Assembly (NCBI GenBank): GCA_010093605.1
Contig: MU004191.1
Location: forward strand, 551,832-615,831
DNA from: Lophium mytilinum
Taxonomy: Eukaryota; Ascomycota; Dothideomycetes; Mytilinidiales; Mytilinidiaceae
Direction of reading: 5' to 3'
Length of the DNA: 64,000 bases
Under the pieces are notes generated by a model. That model was not told where the DNA came from. It was given only the letters and a program-made list of their open reading frames with translations, and did no database searches. Shown piece by piece: positions 33,922-46,527 of this stretch. Numbering within the stretch: position 1 is the stretch's first letter; the number at the start of each line of letters is the position of its first letter. The translations under genes were made by a program, and so were the position numbers.

Positions 33922-36900
33922 TTACAACCCCAATGCTTCATCACTCACAAAATGGGTACCCCCCGCACATCTGTACCCACTCGCCTGCTTAATCCACTGA
34001 TACCCCATCACACAAACCCCCATCTGCCTCAGCTTCTGCTGCGCCACTTGCTCCTTCTTCCGCTGCTCCTCCGCCTCCCTCCGCCGCTTCTCCAACTGAG
34101 CTAACTTCTCCTCTCTAGCACGCCGCTCCAGTTCGCGCTGAATCCGCATAGCTTCGTGTACGCGCTGCGCTTCCGCGTCGGCTAGCGCAGCGGCCTTCAG
34201 GGCAGCGAGTTCCGCTTCGGCGTGTTTGAGCTCTTCCGCGGCGGCTTCTTGTAGTGCTACTGCATCGGCTCGGAGGCGATCCTCCTCGAGAGCCCGAGAG
34301 GCGGCGGCTTGTTTGTCGTCCTCGAGTTGGGCCCAGATGTCGTCTGAGACGCCGGCGTCGCGGGGGTCGGGGGGAGTGGGCGAGTTTGGTTGAGCTTCTG
34401 CTTGTTCCTTCTGGGGTGTTGGTGGTACGGTTGGTGGAGACGGTGCGGCCGGTGGAGACGGCGCGGCTGTTGGCGTAGTGTTGTTGTTTGTTGCAGTACC
34501 AGTGCTTGTGGGGACATCCGTTGGGTTCATGGACCGGGTCGGAAGAGGAGCTGTAGGGACAGAACGGCGAGAAGTTGATGTAGCCTTGCTTCGGTGGGAA
34601 CGCTCTACTATCATGGACTGTACGGCGTCGAGGATGTTCTGCTCCGTGATGGGAACGGGCAGGCTTGGAGTCGTCGCAGTGGACATGATGGCACTGAAGA
34701 CCATTTTGGCGAGGGTTTGGATGTCCCGCGCATTGCCCCAGGCTGGTAGTTTCGACAAATTACTGAAGGACTCAAGTAACTGTTGGCGAAGAGGGTCTGA
34801 AGGTGGTTCCAGAACGGTGGTGTTGAGCTTCTTTTTCTTAAGAGTATCTTTGAAAAGCTGTAGGCATTGATCCGGAGTTAGATGTCCGAACACGATCGTT
34901 TCTGGGAAACGACTCGTGAGCCCTGGGTTGATAGACATCAGCCGGTTGATGTCTGCGTCGTAGCCGGCCAGGATAGTAACTAGCTTTTGGGCAAATTTGG
35001 GCTTCGTGAGACTGTCAACAAGCTCGTCCATTGCTTCCGTAGCGAATTGTCCCTCGGCGAGGCGGTACGCTTCATCAATGAATAAGACTTTGCCAAGCGC
35101 TTTTTCGAGAAGTTTTTGTGTTTTTGGTCCTGTATGGCCAACGTACTGTCCTACTAGCTCGGTCGCAGAGCACTCGACTACTTCCGCAGTAGCTAGGAAA
35201 CCCATGTCGTAGTACACCTTGCCCATTCGGCGAGCGGTCGATGTCTTTCCAGTCCCTAGAACGCTGTCAGCACAGTTCGTGGCAGCATCAAGGAAGAGAC
35301 TTACCCGGTGGCCCTCGGAACAGGAAGTTAAAAGGAATCTGTTCTCGAGGGTCCATATCAAGGGCCTTCATATTCGCCGCCGTGGTCTGGTAGCCCTCAA
35401 GCTGCTTCACGATAGCGTCGCAACCGATTGTGCCTTCAAACAATTTACGGCAATTAGTCATGGCACGCTGGCCACGGTCGAAGTCTTCATCGAAATCCAG
35501 AGCTTCCAGCTTGTCGAGATGTTTTGAGGCTCCCGCGGACACATGTTTTTGATGGAGCGCCTTGGCTTTATCGAGAAGTATATCAACTTCACCTGCGTTA
35601 CCAAAGTTTGGACGGTTGCGCGCTCGACTCAGCATATCCATGGCTACTCGCTTGGCTTGATCCGTTGCCTCGAAGCCTTGCGTTAGAAGTTTCGCCTCCA
35701 GTATTTTTTCCAGTTCCGTGTCAGAAAAGTCTTCGAAGACGAAAGCCGAGTCTAAAGGAAATCGTCGAGATAGACCGGGATTGACTTTCTGCAACATCTC
35801 CTCCATCTGGTCTTTGTAGCCAAGCAACAAGACACATCGGTCGTCTCCAGCCGTGCTTTGAACCTCAGCCACGATCGTATCAATGACTGCCGTTTTGAAG
35901 CTATCCGCATAGCTATGATCGCCGGATCCTCCAGAAAGCATGTACGCTTCGTCGATGACAAGGACCTTACCGATAGTTGAAGCTAAAATCCCTTTTGTGT
36001 TACTCTCAGACTTACCTAGTACATCGCCAACAAAATCTGCAGGATTCTTGACCACTACCTCACCGTTAGATAGGAGGCCGATATCCGCAAGTATCTGGCC
36101 ATAAAGCTTTGCAACCGTGGTTTTGCCTGTGCCCGGAGAACCAAGAAAAACCTTGTTGAGGGAGTACTCCACGAGCGGCTTTTCTTCTAGTTCCCGACGA
36201 TAGTTGAACTGGATCGTGTCGAAAAGAATCTGTACTGATTCCTTGACCACCTTGAGGCCAGTGAGGCTCCGCAATTTCGACCAGGAGGCATTGGACTGGA
36301 GAACATTCGAAGGATCTGGACCTAGCATATCTTCTTTGGTCAACAAGTTATCATCTGGACGCCTGCCAGCTCTTCTCTCTCGCTTCAACCTCGTTGCTTG
36401 TCGGTCTGTAATCTGAGCCAATTTGTTGTGCACAGCACGTGCGTTTCCAAATCCTTCGCGGCCACGTCCTCGTCCGAGGCGGCGTGCAACGATGCGAAAG
36501 TATAAGCCATCCATACCAAGCTCAACTTCCATTTTTTGGTTGTATTTTTTCTCAATGGCATGACGCATGATGAGCAGAAGTTCTGAATCCTCGTAATCCT
36601 GGAACTGAAACTGCTGAGGTATACGACTTGGAATCCCTGGATTGTGCTCAAAGAATGCTTCCATCTGTTTGTTGTAACCGGCTAAGATGAAGACCACCTT
36701 GCCCGTCAGGTTCTCAATCTCTGCGAGAAGATAGTCAAGAACCGCCTTTCCGCCCGGGCTGTTGCCGGAGACGAGCTGGTATGCTTCATCGATGAAAAAA
36801 GCGCCGCCGCCGCTATTCAAGATGTTTTCGAGATGCTTCTTGCATCCAGAAACGCCATCGTTGGCAAGTGCTGATCCGGAGGTTTCTAAAAAGAAGTCAC

Positions 36901-39900
36901 TAGATAGGGCGCCCACAGACGCAAGAAACTTCGCATAAAGACGCGCGACCGTTGTTTTGCCTGTTCCTGGGTTGCCGAGGAGAGCAGCGCCGAAGCGTTC
37001 GTCTTTGAGCGACGCGCGTTGTCGTATTGTAGCGTCAACTTTCGCTTTGATGGAAAGAAACTGTTGTTTTACGTCTTCGAGACCAATCATGCCCATCAAA
37101 GAATCCAAAGCGTCATTCTTTGCTCCTTCAAACTCTTTTTGATGCTCCCAGTCAACTGTCGATGGAGGCGGCTGCCATGAATTTTGGGCTGGAGGCGACG
37201 AGGATTCGGCAACGATTTTCGTGTTCTGCGCAGCGAGTGGGCTCGCCTTGTCCGAAGGGTTTGAAGGGGGCTTGAATTGTCTCGTCCCGCTGGTTTTGTC
37301 GTTCTTGCTGGCGGTTATGACTGGACTAGGATCTATTATTACACTCTCGCGAGCCTGCCGATTTGCTGCAGTCATGTTTACCAGATCCTGCTTGTGCTGC
37401 AGGATGACTTTGAGCCTCTCCTGATCATCCGATTGGTCTTTTGCTACTCGTCGTTGATGTTCAATCTCCTCTTGGATATCTGCCAATTCCTTGGCATAGG
37501 CTCTTTGCTTGCTCTCGCGCTCTACATCAAGTCTGTGGTCTCTTCGTCGCTTTCTTTCTTGCTCCCTTGCTATCTCGTCGCACTTTCGGCAAGTCGCTGT
37601 CTTTTGCTTGTAACAATGTAAGGACGTCTTATGGTTCTGCGAGCAAGTATACTTGACGATGGCTTTACAGTCAACCTTGGAATGATCTTGAAGCTGGTGG
37701 CAACGTTGAGGACAGTCATGTACGTTGCAATTGAGTTTAGTCCCACTTCGAGATCACAGTTAGCGTAAGGTCGGAATCTGTGCAGGAAAAACATACCATG
37801 GTTCGCTGCAGCCTCCATCTGGGCACTCGACATCGAAGTCTTCTTTAGTGCGGAGCAAAGCCTTTCTGTCCGGGTGCCTCTCGCACTTGACCGGAAAACC
37901 ATCGAACACATGGCCCCCTTCCTTCAATTGATTCAAGAGCGGTTCCCAGACTGCTTTTCCTTTTCGGCTTCTCATGAACGTGTTTGAATTACCAATCATG
38001 ATCAGGGCATTGCGTGCTCTGGACAGAAGGACATTTACTCGTTGCGGAGAAGACATGAAACCTATCTCACCACTTGCGTTGCTCCTAGTCAACGTCGCAA
38101 TAACTATGTCACTTTCCTCTCCCTGATAATTATCTGGAATGCGTTAGTCGGGCTACAGAGACAATGGCGTAGTCGCGAAGTTTAGAAGGCGGTAATTCTC
38201 ACCTATTGTAGAGATCTTAATCGGCCTTTTCGATACTCCAGCGCTAGCAGGCGGAAGCAGCCCAGCCCGAACGAGTTCGGATGAGTCAAGATCGTTAAGA
38301 ATGGGGTCATTCTCCTCCCCGAGCCGAGTACGCAAAAGCTGCAGTTGGCCGAGATAGGGTGTGAGCACTACGATGTTTTCGGTGCCGTATCCCTGCTGCC
38401 CAAGGTAGCGAACGCATCTCAGGACCATGTCCACTTCGTAGATATTTTCCTTGCTCACTTGAGAGCCCTCATCTCTTCTCTCTGCGATTCTTTTCGCATT
38501 GAGCTCTTCGTGGTCGTGTGTAATGAACATGACACGGTCCTGAAAACCCCTTAGAAATGGCCGATTTTGGGTTTTGGGGGCATCCTCAAGCTCAGGATAT
38601 GTCATGTGCCTCACAAGAGATGATATCTCTGGACACATTCGGTGCTGTAGACTGAGAGTCTCGTGACTCGCTCCAGAGAGAACAAGTCGTTCGAATAGAG
38701 ATTGGTTGAGGTTGTAGTCGTCTCCATGCTCAACGGTCAGCGCGTAGTTGTTGACCTTGGGTCGCAGCTGCATGTGATCGCCGATTAGAATGAGCTGCTT
38801 CGAATTTGGTGTCATTGCAGTCAGCACATGGCTCTCAAGTATCTCGCCGGCCTCCTCCACGATGATGATTCCGGGTGAGGCATTTCCGATCTCTTTGGTG
38901 TACTTCGCGGCAGCGGTCGTTGTGCATCCGATCACACGCTTGCTCTTGATGATCTCGGCATTTCTTTCATCGAAGAGTTGGTTCACTTGGCCCACGCACC
39001 GGTCGTACTTTTTCACTAGAGTCTGAATCTCTGCGGCGAGTTCTTGAAGCATTTGCATCCTCCACCTAGTCATGCAGGCATCCCTCGAAGGCTTATCCAT
39101 CTTCCAAATCTCCGAGAATTTGTCGAAAATTTGATGGGAGAAGACTCCTGGACCTTTGCCAGCTCTCCATTGGTCTAATAGATAAGTATCATCGATAACC
39201 TTGTTGTTTTTACCAACTTGCGTCATTCCGTCTTGCGAAGAAGGTATCGTGAATGCATTAAAGAATCTCGAGTCATCGTCGGAGAATTCGAGGTGCTCAA
39301 GCAACTCGCTGAGGCCAATCTTGAAGTCATTGTATTGCTTGAACTTTTTGTTTAGAAGTTTTTGGTAAGACTCAGCTTTAAGCTTCTTCGCATTGATGAT
39401 GTCCCAGGAGGCTGGTGTACGGCGGTATGAGCTGTTTTGTTTGGACAAAAGCAATGGCATCGTTCTGGGCGTTGATTTGCTCCCAAGGCGTAACATTGAA
39501 TCCATGGAGATCCCGATGTCCAGAAGATCTTCTAGGAACTGATCAAGTGCATGGTTCGTGTAAGTTATCACCAAGATGATTTCCTTCGTATGGTCAAACA
39601 GGATCTTCGCCAACAATGCGCCTATGAAAGATTTTCCGGTCCCTGTGAATGTTAAGTCACTGCCTCACTATCTAAGGATAGGGTGTTGAAAGAACGTACC
39701 GGGTGGCCCTTGGATAAGGCAGACTCTTCTTGTTAGTCCCGAAATCAATGACTTGGCCTGGGATGCGTCAAGCTTAATGCCTTGTGATGTACCGATGACT
39801 GTGCGCATATCCTGCTGGCTGTTTTGCTTGATCAGCTCTATGATACGTTTCGGTTGAACTTCAGACTCCGGCAGTGATTCGTTCGTATCCAGTTGAAGCA

Positions 39901-41182
39901 ACTCCTCTCGCATTGGAATCTGAGTTTTGGATTGAAGACATTTGAGCACTGGCTCATAAGCGAACACAGCCGTGTCAACTAGCACGAAGTCGAGGAGCTG
40001 GCCTGCTTTGGTGGCAAGAAGAGCTTTCGTGAAAGCTGCATTGCTCGAGATTCTCAAAACGATAGAAGGTGGATTTTGGGCTAGTCGATTCTCGTCCCTG
40101 TCGAGAGTCGCAAAAGCAACAAGATCATTACCCGCCATCAAGCTTCCGAAAGATTGATGCTTGAGAAATTTATACTCATTTCGAACATACTTGAGACGAT
40201 CCGTGGGATTTCCGATGTTGGATAGTTGTGGGATGTCTTTGACGCAACGCAAGACCATTGAGCAAAACTTTGGTCTCTGGTCCGTTCCACAATCAAGGGC
40301 CTTGAGATACAACCCTCTCACGATGACGCTTCTTCTCTTGCCATTTTTTCGGCCTTGTGCTATTTGCAAGTCGCTACGAAGTTCACCGAGCATGTCTTCT
40401 CGGAGAAGACGAAATTGATTGTCCAGATGCACGGCACCACGGGCTTCGACTTGGGCAGATTTGATAGCATCTGCTTGTCGATAGAAAGGCTTTTCAGTCG
40501 AAGATAACTCATCCGGGGTGGGAAGGATTGCTACTTGACGAAAGTCGACGAAGTCATTATCGTGTCGGCCACCAGGTCCCGCAGCGCCACCGTAGGATGC
40601 GTTCGACGCGGTGGTTTGGAGGACGTGCTTCAGCTTCTGACCGTACTTGCGGGCCTCAACCGATGGCGAGTCAAGTAGGGACTTGTTTTCAGTAACTTGT
40701 TCTGCGACATCTCGAACATCTAGAAGGCCCTCTAGCTTAGCTGAGAGGAGCTCTAATAGGAGCCATGCGAAGGCTTCCGTTGCATTCTCGGTCAAAACCC
40801 TATCCTTGTGGGCCTTGACGAGAGCGTACCAGAAGGTTGGCGGATCAGTAATAACTTCGAGAATGCGAAGGAGGAATTGTCCACCGCAGAGTTGGCGAAG
40901 CGCGGGTTCGGAGAAATAGAGGAGAAGATCGGTGGCTGGACCGATGAGGAATGGTCGCGAAACATCGAACCTCAACGACTCTTTCAAGACTTTCAGCCCA
41001 TGCTCCGCGGCAATGAGCTTCTCGACACAGTTTACGTGATCTTTCTGATCACAGAGAGCCTCGAAGAACTTGTTTCCGTCTGAAGCAGTCTGTATTGCCC
41101 GCTTTCCGTGGATTGCTTGCAGGAAGTACTTCGAGAGCTTTGCCGACCGCCCTGAGACGTCAGCAGACATGGTGGAGGCCAT
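33922..41182 (-). CDS. SF1 helicase / NFX1-type zinc finger / triple CbxX-type AAA+ ATPase fusion protein
   Basis: Five exons, complement(33922..35255, 35305..37745, 37797..38133, 38203..39642, 39700..41182), encode 2344 residues; introns are 49-69 nt and all joints keep frame. Residues 1-480 are a helical region of unknown fold. The UPF1/ZNFX1-like helicase follows: motif I GPPGTGKS (about 490-500, split by an intron), motif II IIIVEEAGE, GDHMQLRP, LQHRMCPEI, DNYQGEESDIVIATL and NVLLSRARNALI. Motif II has Glu-Glu instead of Asp-Glu, which I associate with ZNFX1-like proteins. A Cys/His region with NFX1-like spacing (CNVHDCPQRCHQ) lies near 1090-1155. Three CbxX/SpoVK AAA+ domains have intact Walker A (GNPGTGKTT about 1340, GSPGTGKTT about 1620, GPPGTGKTS about 1900), Walker B (FFIDEAYQL, LVIDEAYML, LFIDEAYRL) and arginine-finger regions. 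A Pro/Thr-rich linker and a charged coiled coil end the protein. Fungal function unknown; an RNA-surveillance role is inference. Start 41182 or 41170. Confidence 0.92.
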
Positions 41183-41629
41183 CCTAAAGCCATCAGTAAC
41201 CCATCCAAAATGACACTCAACTAAAATAGCAGACGAGAACATACCAAAACAAATGATCAAGAGTCGTCAATATGTGCCAAACCTACGAAGAACGTAGTGC
41301 AATCGGCCCCGTATCGTGTGGGACGGAAGAGGATGACTCTCAAGGGCTGGCAGGGCGTTTCGTTATCAGCAATGTCTCGGTGTTAGCTCTTTTAAATGAT
41401 TGGGACTCTTGCCTGCATTGCAGCAGTCGCTGCTGCCTCCAGACTCCTGCATCTTCCAGGTTTGTACAGCACACCGTGCCACATGAAAGGGCCAATCATG
41501 CGGTTTGGAGCTCAGCCTTCCACAAAGCAATCTTGTAAGTTAAGGCTCGTTACTTCTCCGACATTCTTTCCTTGATCACTTGTTCTACTGTGCCAGCGAG
41601 GCTTTCCAGCGAGCTTTCATCTTTCGATC
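41183..41629. promoter_or_regulatory. divergent intergenic region
   Basis: About 450 nt between the starts of the helicase/AAA+ gene (-) and the gene at 41630 (+); both promoters must lie here. No specific site recognised. Confidence 0.4.
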
Positions 41630-43227
41630 ATGTCCTATCGTCAAGCCGCCGGCCGTGGCACCTGGAGGGACTCCATGCCACACAATACCTCAGCCTCGCC
41701 CTCTGTCCGAAGAACGACAACCCACTGGAAGGGACAATCTGGGACCAACCGAGTCTCCACTTCGTCTTGGGGGCCCCGGTCTGGTCCGATGCCTGATATC
41801 GCAGCTCGTCCACTCGGGCCTCTACTGATGACCTTCACAAAGGCAGATCTTGAACCGAAAGAGTTCGCCCCACTGCCTCCGACGATCAGAGATGCCGACT
41901 ATGTAGCCTCATACAGCTGGCTGAATAAGGAGACCCCAACAGTTGTGGTGCCTGGTGAGTACTTTGCCGCAAGCATTGCGCCTCCTACCCGGCAACGCCG
42001 CAAACCTAGCTAACCTCCAACCCAGGAGCACCACCAGCGTGGACTCCGTTAGACCACCCTAAGGAACTCGACGAAGACAAAGGCGTATATTACAGAGATC
42101 CAAATGCTGCGAGGTTTCCGTCTTATCCGACGGAACCAGCCATCCAGGCGGTATTCAAAGAGCATCCAGAGTTTCAGACTACGGATGTCGACATATTCGC
42201 CTGCGGCAGTACTCTCGGAAATCTATTAAGATTTGCGTCTGGGGTGGACAAACCCTTCCGGTTCAGCGTCGAGGTGATTGGTCGTACCATCTTCTTCATT
42301 CGCAAGGAGAATTCGCCAACTGAGCTCATCCCGGATGTAAGAGGATATGGCCACACCTTTCCCGAACGCTACACGACCTGGGACTCGGATGTCAAAGGGT
42401 CAGAGTCCCACCAGCGACTCATCAAGTACAATTTTGGCGGGTTCAGCTGCGTGGTGCGCTTTGAGTGCGATGGGTACTTACCTGAGCATCCTGACGTTAC
42501 AAGTCGGAAAGCTGCAGCGCCTGGAACACTAGATCCCGTGTCTCTTGTTGACTCCTTCGCCACTGCCTCCATTAGCTCGAAGCCGTCAGAGTCTACAGCA
42601 GAGCTCAAAGTCGAGACTGCAGGCTTCCACATCCCTCAATCTGCGATATTTGACTTGAAAACTCGATCCAACAGGCGCAAAGCGGAAATCGACATGGCCG
42701 AGGTCTACCCTCGTCTTTGGGTTACACAAACCCCAAATTTCATCATCGGCTACCACCATGGGGACGGGATTTTCCGCGACATTCGCAAGAATGATATCCG
42801 GGGCGGTCTTACAGGCTGGGAGAAGAATAACGCGGACGCACTCACCCGCCTTGCATCCATCATGCACAAGCTCGTCGATTTCGCCAGGACTTCAGATCAT
42901 GGGAAGTTCGAAGTCTACCGAGAGGTTGCTGACCGGCTTGAGATCCGAGAACAGCTGGATGAAAAGAGCGATGCCCTTCCCCCAAGTCTAAAGGCCAAGT
43001 GGGTGCAGGGATCGAAGATCTTGGATCGGAAGCCTGTCGGTGTATCTGACCAGCACAAGGATGCGGAGGCACCTGCTGTAGGCCAGTCAACGGATAAGAA
43101 GCCTGCAAATGCTCAGCCCGTGCCTGAGAAGATGACCGAAGCCACTTGGAAAGACGCTGACGAGCATGATGTCGACTATACAGCATGCTCCGAAGATTGT
43201 GACTACTGTGGTCATTGTACGTATTGA
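41630..43227 (+). CDS. conserved fungal protein of unknown function (often mislabelled geranylgeranyl pyrophosphate synthetase)
   Basis: Two exons, join(41630..41954, 42026..43227), give 508 residues; the 71-nt intron falls inside VVVPGAPPAW. The N-terminal 60 residues are Arg/Ser/Gly-rich and look disordered. A folded core follows (YVASYSWLNKETPT, GVYYRDPNAARFPSYPTEPA, VDIFACGSTLGNLLRF, IRKENSPTELIPDVRGYGH, FGGFSCVVRFECDGY, LWVTQTPNFIIGYH). The end is a Cys cluster, CSEDCDYCGHC, that could bind metal. From memory, fungal databases carry close relatives under the name geranylgeranyl pyrophosphate synthetase. I see neither of the two Asp-rich DDxxD motifs such an enzyme needs, so that label is not supported. 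VDIFACGSTLG and FRFSVEVIG suggest a family of its own. It diverges from the helicase/AAA+ gene. The stop sits just after a GTACGT that could be a donor, so a further 3' exon is possible. Confidence 0.85.
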
Positions 43228-45563
43228 TTGGCAAGGGGGCGAACTTGATCTGACTGAGGACGTTGATTCACCCCTGATGCCGTAGCCTGTTTTGCAACTT
43301 ATAACAAATCAAATTTGAATTTACCCCCGCATCGCACGGATTGGCTCCCGCTTCTAAGCCTCTTTGGTGGCAACTTGACCCTATTTCCATAGCCTATTAT
43401 AGGTCATTGCGTTATTTCACCTACTCTTGTAGCTTGATTTTCACCCTTTTCTGATGGTATGACTACCCTGGAGTCTCTTTTCGTATCTATCTTTCGTTCT
43501 TGAATCAACAGGATGCCGGTTATTCCTTTGCTTCATCGCTTTCGATGACCGAGAGGGAGTCGTGTTCTACTTGGGAAACTGCGGAACCATCCACAAGTCA
43601 CAACTCTACGACCTTTCCCTGTGTTCATCTAGGCTTCGAGAAGATATATCACTGCTCCTATGTACCAAGTGTGGTTAAGCATATCTAAAATGCGATTCCA
43701 TAACCCATCTTTCTCCTCCGCTCCTCCCGTCATGACTCCTCCGCTCTTTGTGCAGTTCTTTCTGTGACCACTTCCTAGACATAGAATTTGCCTTCGCCGA
43801 AAGCCCACACCCAATCTTGCCCCTACCCTCCTCTGATACCTTCAAGATACTCTCAAGAGTTCTCTCCATACCCGCCAGAGACCAACCCTACTCCAATCCA
43901 AAGCTATCTGTTCATATTTATAGGCTTTCCTTCCGTACATATACCTTTTCGATGTCTCCATTTGCCCCCAGTTACGTTAAACCTTCTGACCCTTGATATA
44001 TTACCACCACAACCTGGTCCAAATCTCGACGAGGAATTCGATGGTATTATTCGCTACACATAATAATACAGATCCATCCTGTCGACTTACATTCGGTAAG
44101 TCCTATTGCTTTCTTCTTTTCTACAACCGGAAAAGTAGATAGTTGCGGCGTGAACGTAGCCGAGGCAATAAACGACCTTCCTTAACTTCATGTACTTATC
44201 CCTCGTGCTTGACGTGTCTATCGTCTTATGTAACTTTGATCTTATAATCTATGGCGATTCGCGCTTAGTACATTCTAACGCTGGGTCGCTTCGATGGCGT
44301 CGATTGCGATGTTTAGAGCACTTCCGCGTCTTCTCGAGCTTAGTAGCTGTCCTTCTTAGGAAAGACGAACTCAGAAATCGGGGTGGACTCTGATCAAGGC
44401 AACGTTGCTGCCATCCTATTGTTCGAGCTCAAAGTAAGGGGCTGTTTATGATGCGACGTTGATAGAACAGGCGACGGGCGAATAGCGTATATTTGCGCGG
44501 AGCTGAAACACAAATGCATGGGCTCCGGTACGATAACGCTAAGAGCGCACTTTGTGTACGAATCTGGACAATGGAATGAATGGAATACAAGGGGGCGCAG
44601 CTGCAACAATATGTATGTAAGACGGCCTGTTGTTAGGCCCCACAGAACTTGAACATCAACTCACATCATCATCATAGAATTGGAATGTACGCGGAGTACC
44701 AGTAACAACATTGGCGTATTGTGATCATTTGTCATTTTATGTACATTGTGACATACTTGCCAAGAGCATAGCCATGGTGTAGTAGCTTGCCACCCATAAT
44801 CTGGCGATTGACAGGTGTTACTCTACAGACTGTTGTTGGAACAAGCGCAAGAAAAGCGGTGCGGTATCGTCATCGAGCTAGTCATGTGATGAGTAACGGA
44901 GATTTCGCCATTGGGTTCCCGAGCTTGGCCACCGTAGGAATAGACGGTAGACATGTGGAGATGAGGTAGCTCGTGGTGGTCTTGTGGCGGAGCGCCGTCG
45001 CTTCAAAGACATCCACAAAGCCTCCTTTTCGTTCTTTCGCTGAACAAAGAATCAGGCAACCTTGGAAGAGAGAAAGAGAGTCGAATGTTTTGGCGACGAG
45101 GCAGACACTTGAAGGTGTTTTGGGTAACGTGTGAGCTCGGTTGCCCGGCAGCCACAGCCCAGGTGTGGCTCAGCACGAGATGCCCCAGCTTTTGCGACCT
45201 TCTCGGCCCGGCTTAGCTCCCCTTGGCTGAGTTTGTGGTGCGCCTTTATTGGAGAGAGTCACGGCTGGCAGGGCTGGACAGCAGGCTGAATGATGATTGC
45301 CAAGGAGCTGGGAGGCATTGCCCCATTGCTCCTATGATGACCCTTCCATATATTCACCGCACTGTCCCCACCGAGAGCATCATTACTGCCAGATTTCGTT
45401 CCTGGTGTGACCTTGATATCGCAGCTTCTAAGACTGTTTCCATACTTCCAAACACTGCTTCAAACACACCCTTGCCCACAAGACAATCGCACCAGAGACA
45501 CGTCTCTTATAGCATATCACTACTCCTCGCCCCCGTTTCCACACCCGAACAGCCATCTTCACC
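43228..45563. other. intergenic, nothing recognised
   Basis: About 2.3 kb, relatively AT-rich between 43.3 and 44.9 kb. Short open frames only, without motif or splice chain. The last 200 nt before 45564 are C/T-rich, as is common upstream of fungal start codons. Confidence 0.5.
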
Positions 45564-46527
45564 ATGAAGTTTTCACAGCTTGTCGCATACGCTTTCATCG
45601 GCATAGCTACCGTCAACGGCGTCTCGATACCCGATGCGAACGCGCTCGCACGTCGCGATCCCGAGACATCCGAGAACACGCTCGCACACGCGATTCTATC
45701 ACCACATAACGCGCTAGAGAAGCGCAAGGGAGGAGGCGGCAAAGGTGGCGGAGGAGGAGGTGGAAAGAGCGGAGGCGGCGGCGGCGGTAAGCCGAACAGT
45801 TTTACTACGACTTCTTCAGAGAGCTACGTTGGGAGCCTTTCCGAATCCCTTCCGGGAGGCCCTCATGAGAGTTGTTCTTCTGGCCATATAGTTTTCGCGA
45901 CCCTCAGCTAACACGCATTTCATAGGTGGTGGAAGCAAATCGCCTGGCGCATCGAAGAGCTCAAATGTGGGCGGAAAGACTGTCTCCGGCACAGGACCCC
46001 CACGACGTTATGGCGGAGGGGGATACTACGGAGGAGGGGCTGCGACTCCATACAGCGCCGGAGCTAGATCCCCGCTTGGTCTTGCGCCCTTCCTTCTTCT
46101 CCCGGCTGCGGCGCTGCTCCTGTTCCCAGGAATCTGGCTCTACGGCGTGTATTCCTACCCTTACACCCACCCGTACACGTTCTTGAACGAGACATACCAT
46201 AATGCGACCTTCCCGAACGGCATGAACATGACTCTCCCCGTCAAGTGTCTATGCCAGGAGTTCAGCGTCTGTGGCTGCGACGACAATACGGACGCATCAT
46301 ACATGAAGGATATTATCGGAAACGGAAGTCTCGCGGCTCTGAATCAATCGCTCGTCAGGGTCACGAACGACAACGGCAATATGACCATCGTTCTTAATGG
46401 CACCTTGCCAAATGGCACCACGGCGCCTGGTGGGACCGACTCCGCAGGCCCAAGATCTGCTGTGCTGGAGTTTGGTGGCTACTGGGTTGTGGGCGCCATC
46501 GTCCTCTACACTGTCTCCTTCCTATAG
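45564..46527 (+). CDS. secreted/membrane glycine-rich protein, uncharacterised fungal family
   Basis: Two exons, join(45564..45786, 45926..46527), give 274 residues; the 139-nt intron lies inside the Gly-rich tract and the joint rebuilds GGGGGGGSKSPGASKSS. Residues 1-20 form a signal peptide (MKFSQLVAYAFIGIATVNG). Two dibasic sites follow, ARRD and EKRK, likely Kex2 targets. The Gly/Lys-rich stretch (about 53-95) leads to a hydrophobic segment (APFLLLPAAALLLFPGIWLY), a loop with several N-glycosylation sequons (NET, NAT, NMT, NGS, NQS), a Cys-rich motif (CLCQEFSVCGCDDN) and a hydrophobic C-terminus (YWVVGAIVLYTVSFL). That tail could be a membrane span or a GPI-addition signal. I believe this pattern belongs to a fungal domain of unknown function but cannot confirm the accession. 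A surface or wall protein is the likely role. Confidence 0.85.

Noticed and set aside
41630-43227. Isoprenyl diphosphate synthase annotation
   Set aside because: Neither Asp-rich catalytic motif is present.
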